Positions 1 through 9,090 of a DNA stretch of 64,000 bases are shown here, one piece after another. The notes below the pieces were generated by a model. The model was not told the origin of the DNA. It did no database searches and saw only the letters and a list, made by a program, of their open reading frames with translations. The stretch comes from Veillonella sp. R32. GTDB lineage: Bacteria; Bacillota; Negativicutes; Veillonellales; Veillonellaceae. The position numbers and the translations under genes are program-made. The stretch is from NCBI RefSeq assembly GCF_010093125.1, contig NZ_NMZQ01000003.1, forward strand, positions 62,001 to 126,000. The letters run 5' to 3'. Position 1 is the stretch's first letter; every line of letters starts with the position of its first letter.

Positions 1-27
1 ATCATAGAATCCTCTAATCTCAATTAA

Positions 28-750
28 CTACACAGCATTGCCGCGCTTATATTTACTCATCATATGTTCTAGTCGTTCAAAGATAAATTCAAAAACTATA
101 CCTAGGCCCCAATAAATGAGCGCTACCACGATATACGCTTCAAAATACGCCGAATTATCTTCTACATACAGCTTGGCGGCCCCTAATAATTCCACTACCG
201 TAATAACAAAAACGATACTAGTACTTTTCATAGTATTTAAAAACTGATTGGCAAACAAAGGCAAGGCAAATACAGCTGCCTGTGGTAATACAACCCGGCG
301 AAAAGCTTGTGCCCAAGTCATGCCAATAGCTAACGCTGCTTCCACCTGTCCCTTAGACACAGATTGAATGGCCGCGCGGAAAATTTCACTCAAATAAGCC
401 CCTGTATGTAAGGTTAAGCCCACAACAGCAACTAGCGAAGCCGGTACTTTTTCATAGGGTACATGCACGCCAGTTTGATCTTCTAAGGCTAAGAACAAAA
501 TAGGCAGGCCGTAATAGACTAAATACAAAAGCACCATGTTTGGCAGGCTACGACAAACGATGACAAACACATCAGCCAACTGGCTAAGCACGGGAATGCG
601 ATTAAGTTGTGCCACCGAACTAATAAGACCTAGCAAAATACCAAACCCAACGCTAGCAAAGGTAAGCCACAAGGTTACTTTTACATAGCCTAGGACATAC
701 CAAAAAGTCCCGCTTATATATTGAAAACTAATTATACTGGTTGATTCCAT
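28..750 (-). CDS. Polar amino-acid ABC transporter permease (first of a pair)
   Basis: Inner-membrane permease of the HisM/GlnP type. It has about five hydrophobic segments and the cytoplasmic EAA-loop region (EAALAIGMTWAQAFRRVVLP) that contacts the ATPase. I chose the ATG at 750, which gives 240 residues, because AAGGGG lies about 8 bases upstream of it. A GTG at 759 in the same frame would overlap the upstream permease gene by four bases. The gene is the last visible member of a binding protein-permease-permease set, so the ATPase gene probably lies left of the window. The substrate is inferred only as a polar amino acid. Confidence 0.9.
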   Translation of the reverse strand: MESTSIISFQYISGTFWYVLGYVKVTLWLTFASVGFGILLGLISSVAQLNRIPVLSQLADVFVIVCRSLPNMVLLYLVYYGLPILFLALEDQTGVHVPYEKVPASLVAVVGLTLHTGAYLSEIFRAAIQSVSKGQVEAALAIGMTWAQAFRRVVLPQAAVFALPLFANQFLNTMKSTSIVFVITVVELLGAAKLYVEDNSAYFEAYIVVALIYWGLGIVFEFIFERLEHMMSKYKRGNAV

Positions 751-755
751 GTGCC

Positions 756-1484
756 TCACCCCTTACTTGCTACGGTGCGTGCTACTGTATGCCGTCCTAC
801 TCGTTCACTAATGGAGTAACGACGCTCTAAGAACCGCCCAATTAACGAAATAATCAATACTAACATACCATAAATAATGGCTACATCCACAAAGAGTTCT
901 AAACTTCGCTGTGAGTTAGCACCCATCAAATCAGCACGGCGCATAATGTCTACTACGCCTACGATGAAAATTAACGAAGTTCCTTTCATCATGCCAATCA
1001 CACCATTAATGAGGGGCGGAATGGCCATAGTAAAGGCCTGTGGTAAAATGACCCGACGATAGCTTTGAAAGCTCGTCATTCCCAAGCTCATAGCCGCTTC
1101 TTTTTCACCTTGTGCTACTGCTTGAATGCTACTACGCAGAATTTCAGAACTATACGCCCCTATATGTAACGTAAATACAACGATAACAAATAACAAACCA
1201 GGCACATTTTTGGTACTAATGCCCATATGACTCAAAATTTCTGGTACTCCAAAATAAATCAAAAAGAGTTGTACTAAAAAAGGTGTACCCCGCATAAAAG
1301 AGACATAAACAGTAAGTGCCTGTCTTAAAACAGGCACTCGATTAACACGGGCAATGGCGATTAGGCATCCTAAGAGGATGCCTAAAATAGTTGCCACAAT
1401 CGTAATTGTTAAGGTTATATTGAGCGATGTTAATAGGATTGGAAAGGACTTCACCATATAGGCTACGTCAAAATACTGTCCCAT
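756..1484 (-). CDS. Polar amino-acid ABC transporter permease (second of a pair)
   Basis: A 242-residue HisQ/GlnP-type permease related to the neighbouring one. It contains the EAA loop (KEAAMSLGMTSFQSYRRVILP region) and hydrophobic segments at both ends. The start ATG is preceded by GGAGG at good spacing. It lies 20 bases downstream of the binding-protein gene and is nearly fused to the next permease gene. Two different permease genes suggest a heterodimeric channel, as in HisQM. The specificity cannot be read from the sequence. Confidence 0.9.
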   Translation of the reverse strand: MGQYFDVAYMVKSFPILLTSLNITLTITIVATILGILLGCLIAIARVNRVPVLRQALTVYVSFMRGTPFLVQLFLIYFGVPEILSHMGISTKNVPGLLFVIVVFTLHIGAYSSEILRSSIQAVAQGEKEAAMSLGMTSFQSYRRVILPQAFTMAIPPLINGVIGMMKGTSLIFIVGVVDIMRRADLMGANSQRSLELFVDVAIIYGMLVLIISLIGRFLERRYSISERVGRHTVARTVASKG

Positions 1485-1504
1485 ATTACTGCCTCCATTA
1501 ACGA

Positions 1505-2350
1505 TTATTTCTTGGCTGGCTCTACGGTGTAATCGCCACCTAAATACTGCTCAGATAATTTTTTAAGTGTACCATCTTCACGCATTGCTTTCACTTGTGC
1601 ATCAATTTTATCGGCTACTTTTTGCATTTCAGGGTCTTTACGAAGTAAGAAATAGGTTGGCACATCTGTTAATGTGTCACCTACCGCTTCAACTGGTAAG
1701 TTACGATCTTTTTGTGCTGTTGTTACCATGTATTCATATTCGCCAGCCGCATCAGCACGACCAGTGGCTACTAAATTCAAAGTTTCTACAGTACCTTTAT
1801 CAGTATAGATAATGTTAATTGGTGTGGTCGCCGTTTCGTTATATTGTTTTAATAAATCTACAAACTCAGAGTTAGTCGTAGCAGCTACGGTTTTCCCTTC
1901 TAAATCTTTTAAGGAGTGAATATCAGTACGACCTTTTTTAACAACTAATTTACGAACTGTATAGTTGTTAATTTCTTTTGTATAAATATATTTAGCCGCT
2001 CGCTGTGGGTTATTACGCATTTGGTTCGCAATCATATCCACTTGACCTGCATCCATAGCTACGAAAGCAGCATCTACAGCCATTGGTTTAAAGTTAAATT
2101 TCAAACTAGGGTCACGACGTTCCACTTCTTTCAAAATTTCTACATCATAACCAGTTAACGTGCCATCATCGTTCGTATAAGAAAATGGCTTAGAGGTACC
2201 ACGAGTGGCTACATTCACCACTTTAGCATCAGGGTTGGATGCCGTCGCTTTGTCGGCGCTATCATCACCGCCACAACCAGCTACAACACCTAAAGCAAGA
2301 ACTAAAGTGCCTAATAAGGCAGCGCGTTTCCAATATTTTTTAAAATTCAT
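1505..2350 (-). CDS. Amino-acid ABC transporter substrate-binding lipoprotein
   Basis: A 281-residue family-3 solute-binding protein. A lipoprotein signal (charged start, hydrophobic core, lipobox VVAGC at about residues 22-26) tethers it outside the inner membrane. The SBP_bac_3 features are visible: the start motif KPFSYTNDDGTLTGYDVEI, the central VDMIANQMRNNPQRA, and the two-lobe length. It is the first gene of the transporter set and delivers substrate to the two permeases encoded just downstream. The family handles polar amino acids such as glutamine, arginine and cystine, and I cannot choose among these. Confidence 0.92.
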   Translation of the reverse strand: MNFKKYWKRAALLGTLVLALGVVAGCGGDDSADKATASNPDAKVVNVATRGTSKPFSYTNDDGTLTGYDVEILKEVERRDPSLKFNFKPMAVDAAFVAMDAGQVDMIANQMRNNPQRAAKYIYTKEINNYTVRKLVVKKGRTDIHSLKDLEGKTVAATTNSEFVDLLKQYNETATTPINIIYTDKGTVETLNLVATGRADAAGEYEYMVTTAQKDRNLPVEAVGDTLTDVPTYFLLRKDPEMQKVADKIDAQVKAMREDGTLKKLSEQYLGGDYTVEPAKK

Positions 2351-2394
2351 TGTATTTCCTCATCTCTTTTCACAATATATATTATATTTTACAA

Positions 2395-3734
2395 TTACAG
2401 CTGTTCTAACACAGCTGCCATCGTTCCCTTAGGCCACTCTTTAATAGCAGCCAATACAGTCTGACTAAATTCCGCCGAAGTTGCGTTAGCCAGTTTAGTC
2501 GCTAGCAAATCCGCCGTAAAAGGATTATGCGGTGAACCTAATGGTGCCGCTTCGGTGTAACTAAATTCAGTGCCATCTTGCAAGCGAACCGTCACTTGTA
2601 TGATGCGTACATCTTTGGCCACGGCTGGCAAATCCGGGCTCCGTCTGAAACGACCTTCTGAAATAGCTTTAGTAAAGGCTTCTGGCACTGTTGGCGCTTT
2701 AAATAGTTCATCATCAATATAGCCTAAAGCTAACATTTGCCAACCTACAAACTCCATAGAAAAACGTCCTTCTTGCCCACTTTGAGGGGCCTTATAGCGA
2801 AGAGCCGTATCGGCCTTAGGCGGAAAATGGAAAATAACCTCTTTAATATCAGCCCAACCATAGCCTTGTGGCACTAATTGTTCTTCACGAATCGTCTTAC
2901 AAGCTGAAACGCCACAAATCGCTGCTGAACAATAAGGATGTAATTTCATCCACAAACCAGGCTCTTTAATCTGCCCCGGCTGTAGCCACTGAGATCGCCA
3001 TTCAGCAGGCGTAAGCGCTACTTGACCAAAGGTATTGAGCCAGCCAGTTTCATTATTAAATACATTTTGATTCGCCGTAAGCTTCGTATTTTGCAATAAC
3101 CAAAAAGCAAATACTGCATTGCGAGCGGCTAAGCCTGCATGAAGCGGTTTCGTATCGGAACCAGTTTCAAAGCCCATCCCCGCCGACTGTGTGCCCGCTA
3201 AGGATAATAATTGTGCCGTTTCACTAGCCTCTAATTTCGCCAATTTAGCTAGCGCTGCGGCCCCACCTAAGGGGCCCAACCAGCTACCTTATGATTCGGA
3301 TTTAAATAAGCACCTAATAAACCTTCTAATTCGGCCCCTACTACGTAAGCAGTCAGAATATCTAGAACTGTATTAGTAGGCTTTGCCACAGCCAATAAAA
3401 CCGAAAATAATACGGTACTGAAATGACCAGCAATATTAGCCTGCGCATCATCGTAGTCTAAATAATGCGAGCAAAAGCCATTGAAAAACGCTGTATACTC
3501 AGGCGCCGTTTCATAAGGTTGACCAATTAATTTCTGATTGCCTGTAGCCAGCCGTCGCGTGGCCACTTGTGCTGCTAACGCTACCACTTTAGGTTCCTTA
3601 CGAGCCGCTAAAGTAGAGGCCATATAGTCAATAAAGGCTACTTTGGCTAAATTCAGCAAGTCAGGACGATCCGTTATATCCGTAGTACGAATTAACTCCA
3701 CAATGGTGGCCGTATTTTCATCCATCCCTTTCAT
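2395..3734 (-). pseudogene. Broken MmgE/PrpD-family gene (2-methylcitrate dehydratase-like)
   Basis: Two reading frames together make one MmgE/PrpD protein of about 447 residues. The N-terminal part (3734 to about 3270) carries the family block HYLDYDDAQANIAGHFSTV and stops at a TAG at 3267-3269. The C-terminal part (2395-3279) resumes one base out of register with PLGGAAALAKLAKL. The break falls where the family normally reads G-(W/F)-H-P-T-x-x-x-G, and only GW remains before the shifted frame. That fits a small deletion of about 10 bases, although the ancestral sequence is my inference. The rest of the gene looks intact, so inactivation is recent or the frame call is a sequencing error. It follows the reductase gene by 9 bases. 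Confidence 0.8.
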
Positions 3735-3743
3735 ACGAGCCTC

Positions 3744-4835
3744 TTATTTAGCAAATTTTTCAGCACGGTCATTTGGTTCTGCCCAAATAGCATCCTCAGG
3801 TCCTTTTGGTACCAAACGTGGTAAATCTTCAATTGGCGTATGGTCTACATAGTAGAAACGTTTGCGCATAGAATCAAAGTCCGTATTGTTGCCAAAGGCA
3901 GGAATGGAATATAAATCTTTCGCATAATTCCAAAGATTTGGATAATCGACTAAGCGTTTTTTATTTACGAAGTATTTTTGGTAGAATACAAGGTCAAAAC
4001 GCTGTAACGTTACAAATAAACGAATATCTGGATCGGTAATCGTATCCCCCATGAGGTAACGCATACGACCAAGACGTTCTTCTAACCAATCTAACCGATT
4101 GAAAATACGGTCAAAGTAGAATTCGTAATCTTTCTGATTATTAACCATAGCAGCCAAATTAACGGCCAAGTTAACGTCAGCATAAATAACTTCATTAAGT
4201 GCATCAATGTCTTCACGTAAATCTTCTGGATAAATATCTGGTACAGAAGGATCCGCCAAGTCCTTGAAGGCCATAGCAATATCAGTAGTCAATACATGAT
4301 AGTCATTATTAACTACAGCCCCTGTTTGCACGTCTACAATAGCAGGTACGGTAGAACGTTGGTCATAATTAGGATCACCCTTGCGATAAGCTTCTCCTAG
4401 GGAATGAATTTTAAGAACAGGATCTACATCCCCTTCATCAAGGGTAAAAAACCAATCCCCAATAACGCCAGCTGGACGAAGTGGATCTACCACACCTTTA
4501 GAAATTACTTTATCTAAACCTAAATAGTCAATGGCAATTGACACGCGGTTTGCCCAAGGGCAGTGACGGGACCAAATTAAACGGTAACGTCCTGCTTCTA
4601 CTGGTAGTTCCCCTTCCCCATCACCAAAAGGTGTTGTGAATTGAGGTTCTTCTGGATCTGCATATTTTTGACGGCGATTAAAATTAGAAGCATCCCGTCC
4701 TTCATATTCTTTTTGTTCCCCCATAGCCCGTGGATTACTGGACTGAAATGGTGAAAAGTCAATAGGGCAAGCGTTCATTTTACGGGTAAAATGAATCTCC
4801 GCTCTAGCTTCTTCAATTGATTTATCTTTAATCAT
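3744..4835 (-). CDS. Glutathionyl-hydroquinone reductase-like (GST superfamily, YqjG/Ecm4 type)
   Basis: A 363-residue member of the Xi-class glutathione transferases. It has an N-terminal thioredoxin-like domain with the catalytic CPWA motif (RHCPWANRV, Cys at about residue 92) and a C-terminal helical domain with the family block DTITDPDIRLFVTLQRFD. The known activity of the family is reduction of glutathionyl-hydroquinones. Whether this anaerobe uses glutathione or another thiol is unknown. A strong promoter lies upstream, and the disrupted MmgE/PrpD gene and ABC transporter follow in the same direction. Confidence 0.85.
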   Translation of the reverse strand: MIKDKSIEEARAEIHFTRKMNACPIDFSPFQSSNPRAMGEQKEYEGRDASNFNRRQKYADPEEPQFTTPFGDGEGELPVEAGRYRLIWSRHCPWANRVSIAIDYLGLDKVISKGVVDPLRPAGVIGDWFFTLDEGDVDPVLKIHSLGEAYRKGDPNYDQRSTVPAIVDVQTGAVVNNDYHVLTTDIAMAFKDLADPSVPDIYPEDLREDIDALNEVIYADVNLAVNLAAMVNNQKDYEFYFDRIFNRLDWLEERLGRMRYLMGDTITDPDIRLFVTLQRFDLVFYQKYFVNKKRLVDYPNLWNYAKDLYSIPAFGNNTDFDSMRKRFYYVDHTPIEDLPRLVPKGPEDAIWAEPNDRAEKFAK

Positions 4836-4905
4836 AGTCTCTCTCCTCTTTTAACTATAAATTTTAAATCCTTCTTTTTAAATAGGATTAATTGACAAAA
4901 AAATA

Positions 4906-4966
4906 TAACACACAAAAGATGTATGTATGTGTGTTACATTTTACACTGTAAAGCAATTCCTGTCAA
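4906..4966 (-). promoter_or_regulatory. Promoter and palindromic operator for the reductase gene
   Basis: On the minus strand TTGACA (4966-4961) and TAAAAT (4943-4938) are separated by 17 bases, a near-consensus sigma-70 promoter. An 8-base inverted repeat, TAACACAC/GTGTGTTA with a 15-base spacer (4906-4936), begins immediately after the -10 box and covers the expected start point. It is followed by a T-rich run on the minus strand. The geometry suits a repressor operator or a leader attenuator. Confidence 0.65.
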
Positions 4967-5066
4967 TAAAGTATGATTAAAAATAGACTATCCCTCTCCC
5001 TATCATAGCCCCCTATTATTAGATGTAATTAGCTCTAATAACAGAACGTCAGTACATAGAATAGAT

Positions 5067-5105
5067 AGTCTATTTTGCTATACTATTTTGCTACACCACT
5101 TTGCT
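5067..5105. repeat. Three 13-base tandem repeats across the end of the MFS gene
   Basis: Three consecutive 13-base units on the minus strand read AGCAAAGTGGTGT, AGCAAAATAGTAT and AGCAAAATAGACT. The first unit is the last coding segment of the MFS transporter gene and its TAG stop overlaps the unit boundary. The other two lie in the 3' untranslated region. Confidence 0.7.
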
Positions 5106-6263
5106 CGTCAGCGCTTTCATACTGACTAAAGAAGCCACATGCTCAGCAACCACCAATATAGCTAACGGCCACATGGTATGACCCCCGCCAATCCCTACGA
5201 GTGGTGAAGCTATGGCTCCGGCTAAGAACGAAATAACCCCTAACCAACCTGATGCACTACCAGCCACCCCCTTATGCGCATTCATAGCACAGGAGAAACT
5301 AAGCGGTAAGGTACACCCACAACTAAAGATAACGAGCGCTAACGCTATCATAATAAACCAAGGACTATGTGGCTCTATAGCGGCTAAGACTAATAAAACG
5401 ATACCTAACATAGCCCCCCCTACATTTCCCCACCATAATACAGTATGTTCACCAAGGCTCTTACTAAGGCGACCAAATACTTGGGCCCCTATAGCTAAAC
5501 AACCAGAGCCAATACCGAAGAAAATACTAAATTGAGTAGGTGTAAAGCCATATAGGCCTTCCATAATAAAAGGAGATGCTCCAATATAACCAAAAAGTCC
5601 CATGGAAGCAAAGCCCTGCACTAAAAAATAACCACGATAGTTTTTGTTTCGCCACAAAGCGCCCATATTTTGAAGGGACTCTTTTAACCCACCTTGTAAG
5701 CGTTTTTCTACGGGCAACGTTTCCGGTAAGCTAGCCATAACCCATACCGCACCTATAAAACCACAAAGGGTTAATAATAAGAAAATAGCACCCCAATTCC
5801 AGTATTCCAGAATTAATCCACCCACAACTGGCCCAGCAATTGGCACAATGGATGTAATCAAGACTAACAAAGAAATAAAACGTGTCAATTCATTGCCCTT
5901 ATGAGTATCACAAGCAATCGAACGACTCAGCACAATACAACCAGCCCCAGCTAAACCTTGTACGAATCGCCACAATAAAAATAGGGGCAATGACGTAGCG
6001 GTACTACATAAAAAAGACGCCAAGGCAAACCCCATAAAAGACACCATAACGGGCCTACGCCGACCTATACCATCACTCCAAGGACCAATCAAAACCTGCC
6101 CTAGGGCTAAACCAATAAAACAGGCAGTCAAACTAAGTTGGCCACCTGATGCTGTCGTTCCTAAATCTCTTGCAATTTCCGGTAACCCCGGTAAATAAAT
6201 ATCAGTACTTAATGGCCCAATAGCAGCCATAAAAGCAACTAATACAATTACAAATATATTCAT
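5091..6263 (-). CDS. MFS multidrug exporter, Bcr/CflA type
   Basis: A 390-residue, 12-helix major facilitator protein. The N-terminus IGPLSTDIYLPGLPEIARDL is characteristic of the Bcr/CflA drug-resistance group. The loop 2-3 motif G-x-W-S-D-G-I-G-R-R-R-P is present. I start at the ATG at 6263 because AGAGGTG lies seven bases upstream, and a TTG two codons earlier is less likely. Proton-driven export from the cytoplasm is the family role and the substrate is unknown. Its 3' end runs into a short tandem repeat. Confidence 0.88.
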   Translation of the reverse strand: MNIFVIVLVAFMAAIGPLSTDIYLPGLPEIARDLGTTASGGQLSLTACFIGLALGQVLIGPWSDGIGRRRPVMVSFMGFALASFLCSTATSLPLFLLWRFVQGLAGAGCIVLSRSIACDTHKGNELTRFISLLVLITSIVPIAGPVVGGLILEYWNWGAIFLLLTLCGFIGAVWVMASLPETLPVEKRLQGGLKESLQNMGALWRNKNYRGYFLVQGFASMGLFGYIGASPFIMEGLYGFTPTQFSIFFGIGSGCLAIGAQVFGRLSKSLGEHTVLWWGNVGGAMLGIVLLVLAAIEPHSPWFIMIALALVIFSCGCTLPLSFSCAMNAHKGVAGSASGWLGVISFLAGAIASPLVGIGGGHTMWPLAILVVAEHVASLVSMKALTSKVV

Positions 6264-6362
6264 TAACAATCACCTCTCTTACGTAGTATAGCAGATAGCT
6301 GGAAAAGCGTATAATACCAGTTTCTCCCATTATATATAACAAATTTGTTATATATGTATAAA

Positions 6363-6393
6363 CAAAAAAGGGATTCCTTTGTGAGGAATCCCC
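6363..6393 (-). terminator. Terminator of the ompA-like gene
   Basis: GGGATTCC and GGAATCCC form a perfect 8-base stem with a 7-base loop, followed on the minus strand by TTTTTT. It is correctly placed downstream of the OmpA gene stop at 6484. Confidence 0.8.
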
Positions 6394-6397
6394 TGCG

Positions 6398-6416
6398 CAT
6401 GTATCCAAGATACATG
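6398..6416 (-). other. Second hairpin between ompA and the MFS gene
   Basis: CATGTATC and GATACATG form a perfect 8-base stem around a 3-base loop, five bases from the terminator hairpin. There is no T-run, so it may stabilise the ompA 3' end or serve as a protein site. Its function is unknown. Confidence 0.45.
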
Positions 6417-6483
6417 TTGCCTACCGAGGTAATTAGTGTAACACATATTACACAAAATGTAAAATATTTTACCGATAAATAAA

Positions 6484-7605
6484 TTATTTATTTTCCCAAA
6501 TATCTACACGACGGTTGTCAGCACGGCCTTGGTCAGTATCATTAGTGGATACTGGATTGTTTTCACCTTTATAGTTAAGCACTAACTGAGAAGCTGGTAC
6601 ACCTTGACTTTGTGCATACGCAGCTACATTGTCAACGCGGCGTTGGGAAAGAGCGTTATTATAGCTATCAGTACCTCTAGCATCTGTATTACCTACTAAT
6701 TTGAAAGTATGTGTTGGGTTAGCTTTAGCTACCTGTACAAAATGATCTAATTTAGATTGTTCGGTATTAAGAGGTTGATCTTCGTCAGAGCCGAAGTGAA
6801 CGCTTTCTAAATAGTAGTCATTACGAGGTACTGCCGCTTGCTGTACTACAGGCACTGCTTGAGGTTGTGGCTGTGGTGTATATACTGGAGCTGGCGTAGA
6901 TTCTGGAGCTTCTTCATGACCGCCACCAAAACGATAAGAAAGACCAGCAATGAAGCCTTTGTAGCTAATATTAGCATCATCAGCTACAATATCATAATCA
7001 CCTTTATCAGCTAACTTAGTATTAACATAGCGATAGCCTGCATTTACATCTAAATCAGGGGTAATGCTATAACCTAGACCAGCTTCCCAAATTGTTGTAT
7101 TTTTAGTACCAATAGCTGCTTTACCATATACATCCAATTTGTCAGTTAAAGGTGCTTTAGCAATAATACCAATTTGAGCTACATTGTTTTTCTGAGAAAC
7201 AGTTTCTCCTTCAAATTTAAGTTTGTTGTCAATGCGGTTCCAACCACCATAAACAGCAAAGTTTTTATTTAAGGAATAAATCGCATTTACTTCTTGGCTA
7301 TTACCATCTGTACCAATATCTCCAGTTTCATTGTTACCATCAGATTTTAAGCCATAGTAGTTATACTGTAAAGCCCAACGATCAGTTAAACCATATGTAA
7401 GACCACCTTGGAAGTTCCATTTGTCATCCGTTGTTACATTGCCACCTTCACCAAGTAATTTGTCAGAATCAGCACTAGCTTCTACATTCCAAGCCCCTAA
7501 ATCAACTTGCCATTGGCCTTCTTGCCATTGAGTTTGTGGTGTAGCAAAAGCTGCGGATGTTACGCAAGCTGCTACAGCTGCTAATAATAACGCACGTTTT
7601 TTCAT
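6484..7605 (-). CDS. OmpA-family outer-membrane porin with peptidoglycan-binding domain
   Basis: A 373-residue protein. Residues 1-21 form a Sec signal peptide ending AFA. Residues about 25-225 alternate in beta-barrel fashion and end in the aromatic strand SYRFGG. A Pro/Gln/Val linker (about 230-255) follows, then an OmpA_C domain to the end. Diagnostic positions are visible in NTDARGTDSYNNALSQRRVD and in DQGRADNRRVDI, which hold the Asp and Arg that bind diaminopimelate. It links the outer membrane to peptidoglycan, which is strong evidence for a diderm cell. The gene stands alone with its own terminator. Confidence 0.93.
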   Translation of the reverse strand: MKKRALLLAAVAACVTSAAFATPQTQWQEGQWQVDLGAWNVEASADSDKLLGEGGNVTTDDKWNFQGGLTYGLTDRWALQYNYYGLKSDGNNETGDIGTDGNSQEVNAIYSLNKNFAVYGGWNRIDNKLKFEGETVSQKNNVAQIGIIAKAPLTDKLDVYGKAAIGTKNTTIWEAGLGYSITPDLDVNAGYRYVNTKLADKGDYDIVADDANISYKGFIAGLSYRFGGGHEEAPESTPAPVYTPQPQPQAVPVVQQAAVPRNDYYLESVHFGSDEDQPLNTEQSKLDHFVQVAKANPTHTFKLVGNTDARGTDSYNNALSQRRVDNVAAYAQSQGVPASQLVLNYKGENNPVSTNDTDQGRADNRRVDIWENK

Positions 7606-7719
7606 AATATCTCCTCTTTTCTGAAACTTTAGTAATATAATAAAATATTACACTTGTAACATTATTATAGAATTATATCGATATAAAATCAATAGGATTT
7701 TAAGGAGCTATATGTCAAT

Positions 7720-8028
7720 TTATTCGCTGTCATCAGGATATAAGTTTTGAGCTTCCAAAATGGCTTCTTTTAGCATTTTTTCATTAAAACGGCGTACCAT
7801 GCCAGGAATACGGAACAAGTCAATAATCCCCCAAATACCAAAGCCACTAGCCGTTACCCAATACAACAAGTTAATAATTGGTTTTCTAAGATAAAAATAA
7901 TGCACTCCAAAAATAAACCACCATAAATATGCCATGCCTGTGTCTTTTTGACTGGTCATTTTTAATAATACATAGTCACGTTGTGCCTGTGTTAAATTTT
8001 GTAAAGCTACTAATTCGTTGGCCTGCAT
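7720..8028 (-). CDS. Small TM2-domain membrane protein
   Basis: A 102-residue protein. An N-terminal soluble helix (residues 1-30) is followed by the TM2 pattern of two hydrophobic helices (about 31-50 and 53-73). The aromatic turn GVHYFYLRKPIINLLYW and the motif GIWGIIDLFRIPGMV are typical of the domain. The C-terminal tail is acidic and predicted to be cytoplasmic. TM2 proteins have no agreed enzymatic function in bacteria. The gene is monocistronic, downstream of the rpsI terminator and a decayed 11-base repeat. Confidence 0.8.
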   Translation of the reverse strand: MQANELVALQNLTQAQRDYVLLKMTSQKDTGMAYLWWFIFGVHYFYLRKPIINLLYWVTASGFGIWGIIDLFRIPGMVRRFNEKMLKEAILEAQNLYPDDSE

Positions 8029-8105
8029 AGTAAAACCTCCCCTATGTGTATCCTTTGTTAAGTGTAATTATTTTCTATTATATCATAATGTCTTTTTTCT
8101 AGTAA

Positions 8106-8149
8106 TTTGTAACCTACTTGTAACCTTTTTGTAGACTACCTGTAGGCTA
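8106..8149. repeat. Four 11-base degenerate tandem repeats
   Basis: The units read TTTGTAACCTA, CTTGTAACCTT, TTTGTAGACTA and CCTGTAGGCTA, giving the pattern YTTGTARNCTW. They lie between the rpsI terminator and the TM2 gene. No open frame covers them. Confidence 0.7.
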
Positions 8150-8185
8150 CGCTTTGCTAACTCCCCCAATTTAAAGCAGATAGGT

Positions 8186-8220
8186 AAAAAAAACCCCACA
8201 AACCAGAGGTTTGTAGGGTT
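8186..8220 (-). terminator. Terminator of the rplM-rpsI operon
   Basis: On the minus strand AACCCTACAAACC pairs with GGTTTGTGGGGTT across a 3-base loop (one mismatch), followed by eight T residues. It starts 14 bases after the rpsI stop. Confidence 0.88.
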
Positions 8221-8233
8221 GCCATTTGTAATA

Positions 8234-8626
8234 TTAACGTTTCGAGAACTGAGACGCTTTACGAGCTTTTTTAAGACCGTATTTTTTACGTTCTTTCATA
8301 CGTGGGTCACGAGTTAAGAAACCAGCTTTTTTAAGAGATTGACGAAGTTCACCGTCAACACCTAATAAAGCACGGGAGATACCGTGACGAATTGCACCAG
8401 CTTGACCAGATGGGCCACCACCAGCAACGTCAGCGATAACATCATATTGTTCAACCGTACCAGTAAGGTTAAGCGGTTGTTTTACGATTAATTCCAAAGT
8501 CTTACGACCAAAGTAATCGCTAAGATCACGTTTATTGATTACAATTTTACCTGTGCCCGGTACCAGACGAACTCTGGCAACGGAAGATTTTCTACGACCT
8601 GTACCGTAGTACTGAGCTACTGCCAT
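8234..8626 (-). CDS. rpsI: 30S ribosomal protein S9
   Basis: A 130-residue protein, full length for bacterial S9. The N-terminus [19 protein letters not shown] and the basic C-terminal tail ending SQFSKR are family hallmarks, and the tail reaches the P-site tRNA. The block [19 protein letters not shown] is also present. A GGAGGAA-type ribosome site precedes the ATG. It follows rplM by 23 bases in the conserved L13-S9 operon and is closed by a strong terminator. Confidence 0.98.
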   Translation of the reverse strand: MAVAQYYGTGRRKSSVARVRLVPGTGKIVINKRDLSDYFGRKTLELIVKQPLNLTGTVEQYDVIADVAGGGPSGQAGAIRHGISRALLGVDGELRQSLKKAGFLTRDPRMKERKKYGLKKARKASQFSKR

Positions 8627-8649
8627 GTAAATGTTCCTCCTCCCGGTAA

Positions 8650-9090
8650 TTACCGAATATCAAATTCCAAAACTTCAGGTTTCTGAGCTGCATGTGGATG
8701 TTCAGAACCAGCGTAAACGTTCAATTTGCGATAAATTTGAGCGCCTAGTTTGTTCTTAGGAAGCATCCCACGAACTGCCATTTCCACAACGCGTTCTGGA
8801 TGTTTTTCCAACATGTTACCAAGAGTAACGAAACGGGAACCACCTGGGTAACCAGAATGGCGGAAATATATTTTCTGAGTTAATTTTTTACCTGTGAAAC
8901 GAACTTTCTCAGCGTTGATTACGATAACGTGGTCACCAGTGTCAACGTGTGGTGTGAAAGTCGGTTTATTTTTGCCCCGAAGAACTTTAGCTACTTCGGC
9001 AGCAAGGCGTCCTAAAGTTTTACCTTCAGCGTCAACAACATACCATTTCCGTTCAACAGTGTTCGGATTGGCCATATATGTAGTTTTCAT
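8650..9090 (-). CDS. rplM: 50S ribosomal protein L13
   Basis: A 146-residue protein of normal L13 length. It carries the [15 protein letters not shown] start block, the [15 protein letters not shown] segment and the MLPKNKLG motif. The ATG at 9090 is preceded by GGAGG and matches the start used in Bacillus homologs (M-x-T-T-x-M-A). It heads the rplM-rpsI operon, has a near-consensus promoter and a structured leader, and encodes an early assembly protein of the large subunit. Confidence 0.98.
   Translation of the reverse strand: MKTTYMANPNTVERKWYVVDAEGKTLGRLAAEVAKVLRGKNKPTFTPHVDTGDHVIVINAEKVRFTGKKLTQKIYFRHSGYPGGSRFVTLGNMLEKHPERVVEMAVRGMLPKNKLGAQIYRKLNVYAGSEHPHAAQKPEVLEFDIR

Noticed and set aside
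3260-3290. Programmed frameshift in the MmgE/PrpD gene
   Set aside because: There is no slippery heptamer or downstream structure, and conserved residues are missing at the junction, which indicates a deletion.
6202-6408. 68-codon minus-strand frame upstream of the MFS gene
   Set aside because: It lies across the ompA terminator hairpin and the MFS start and has no ribosome site.
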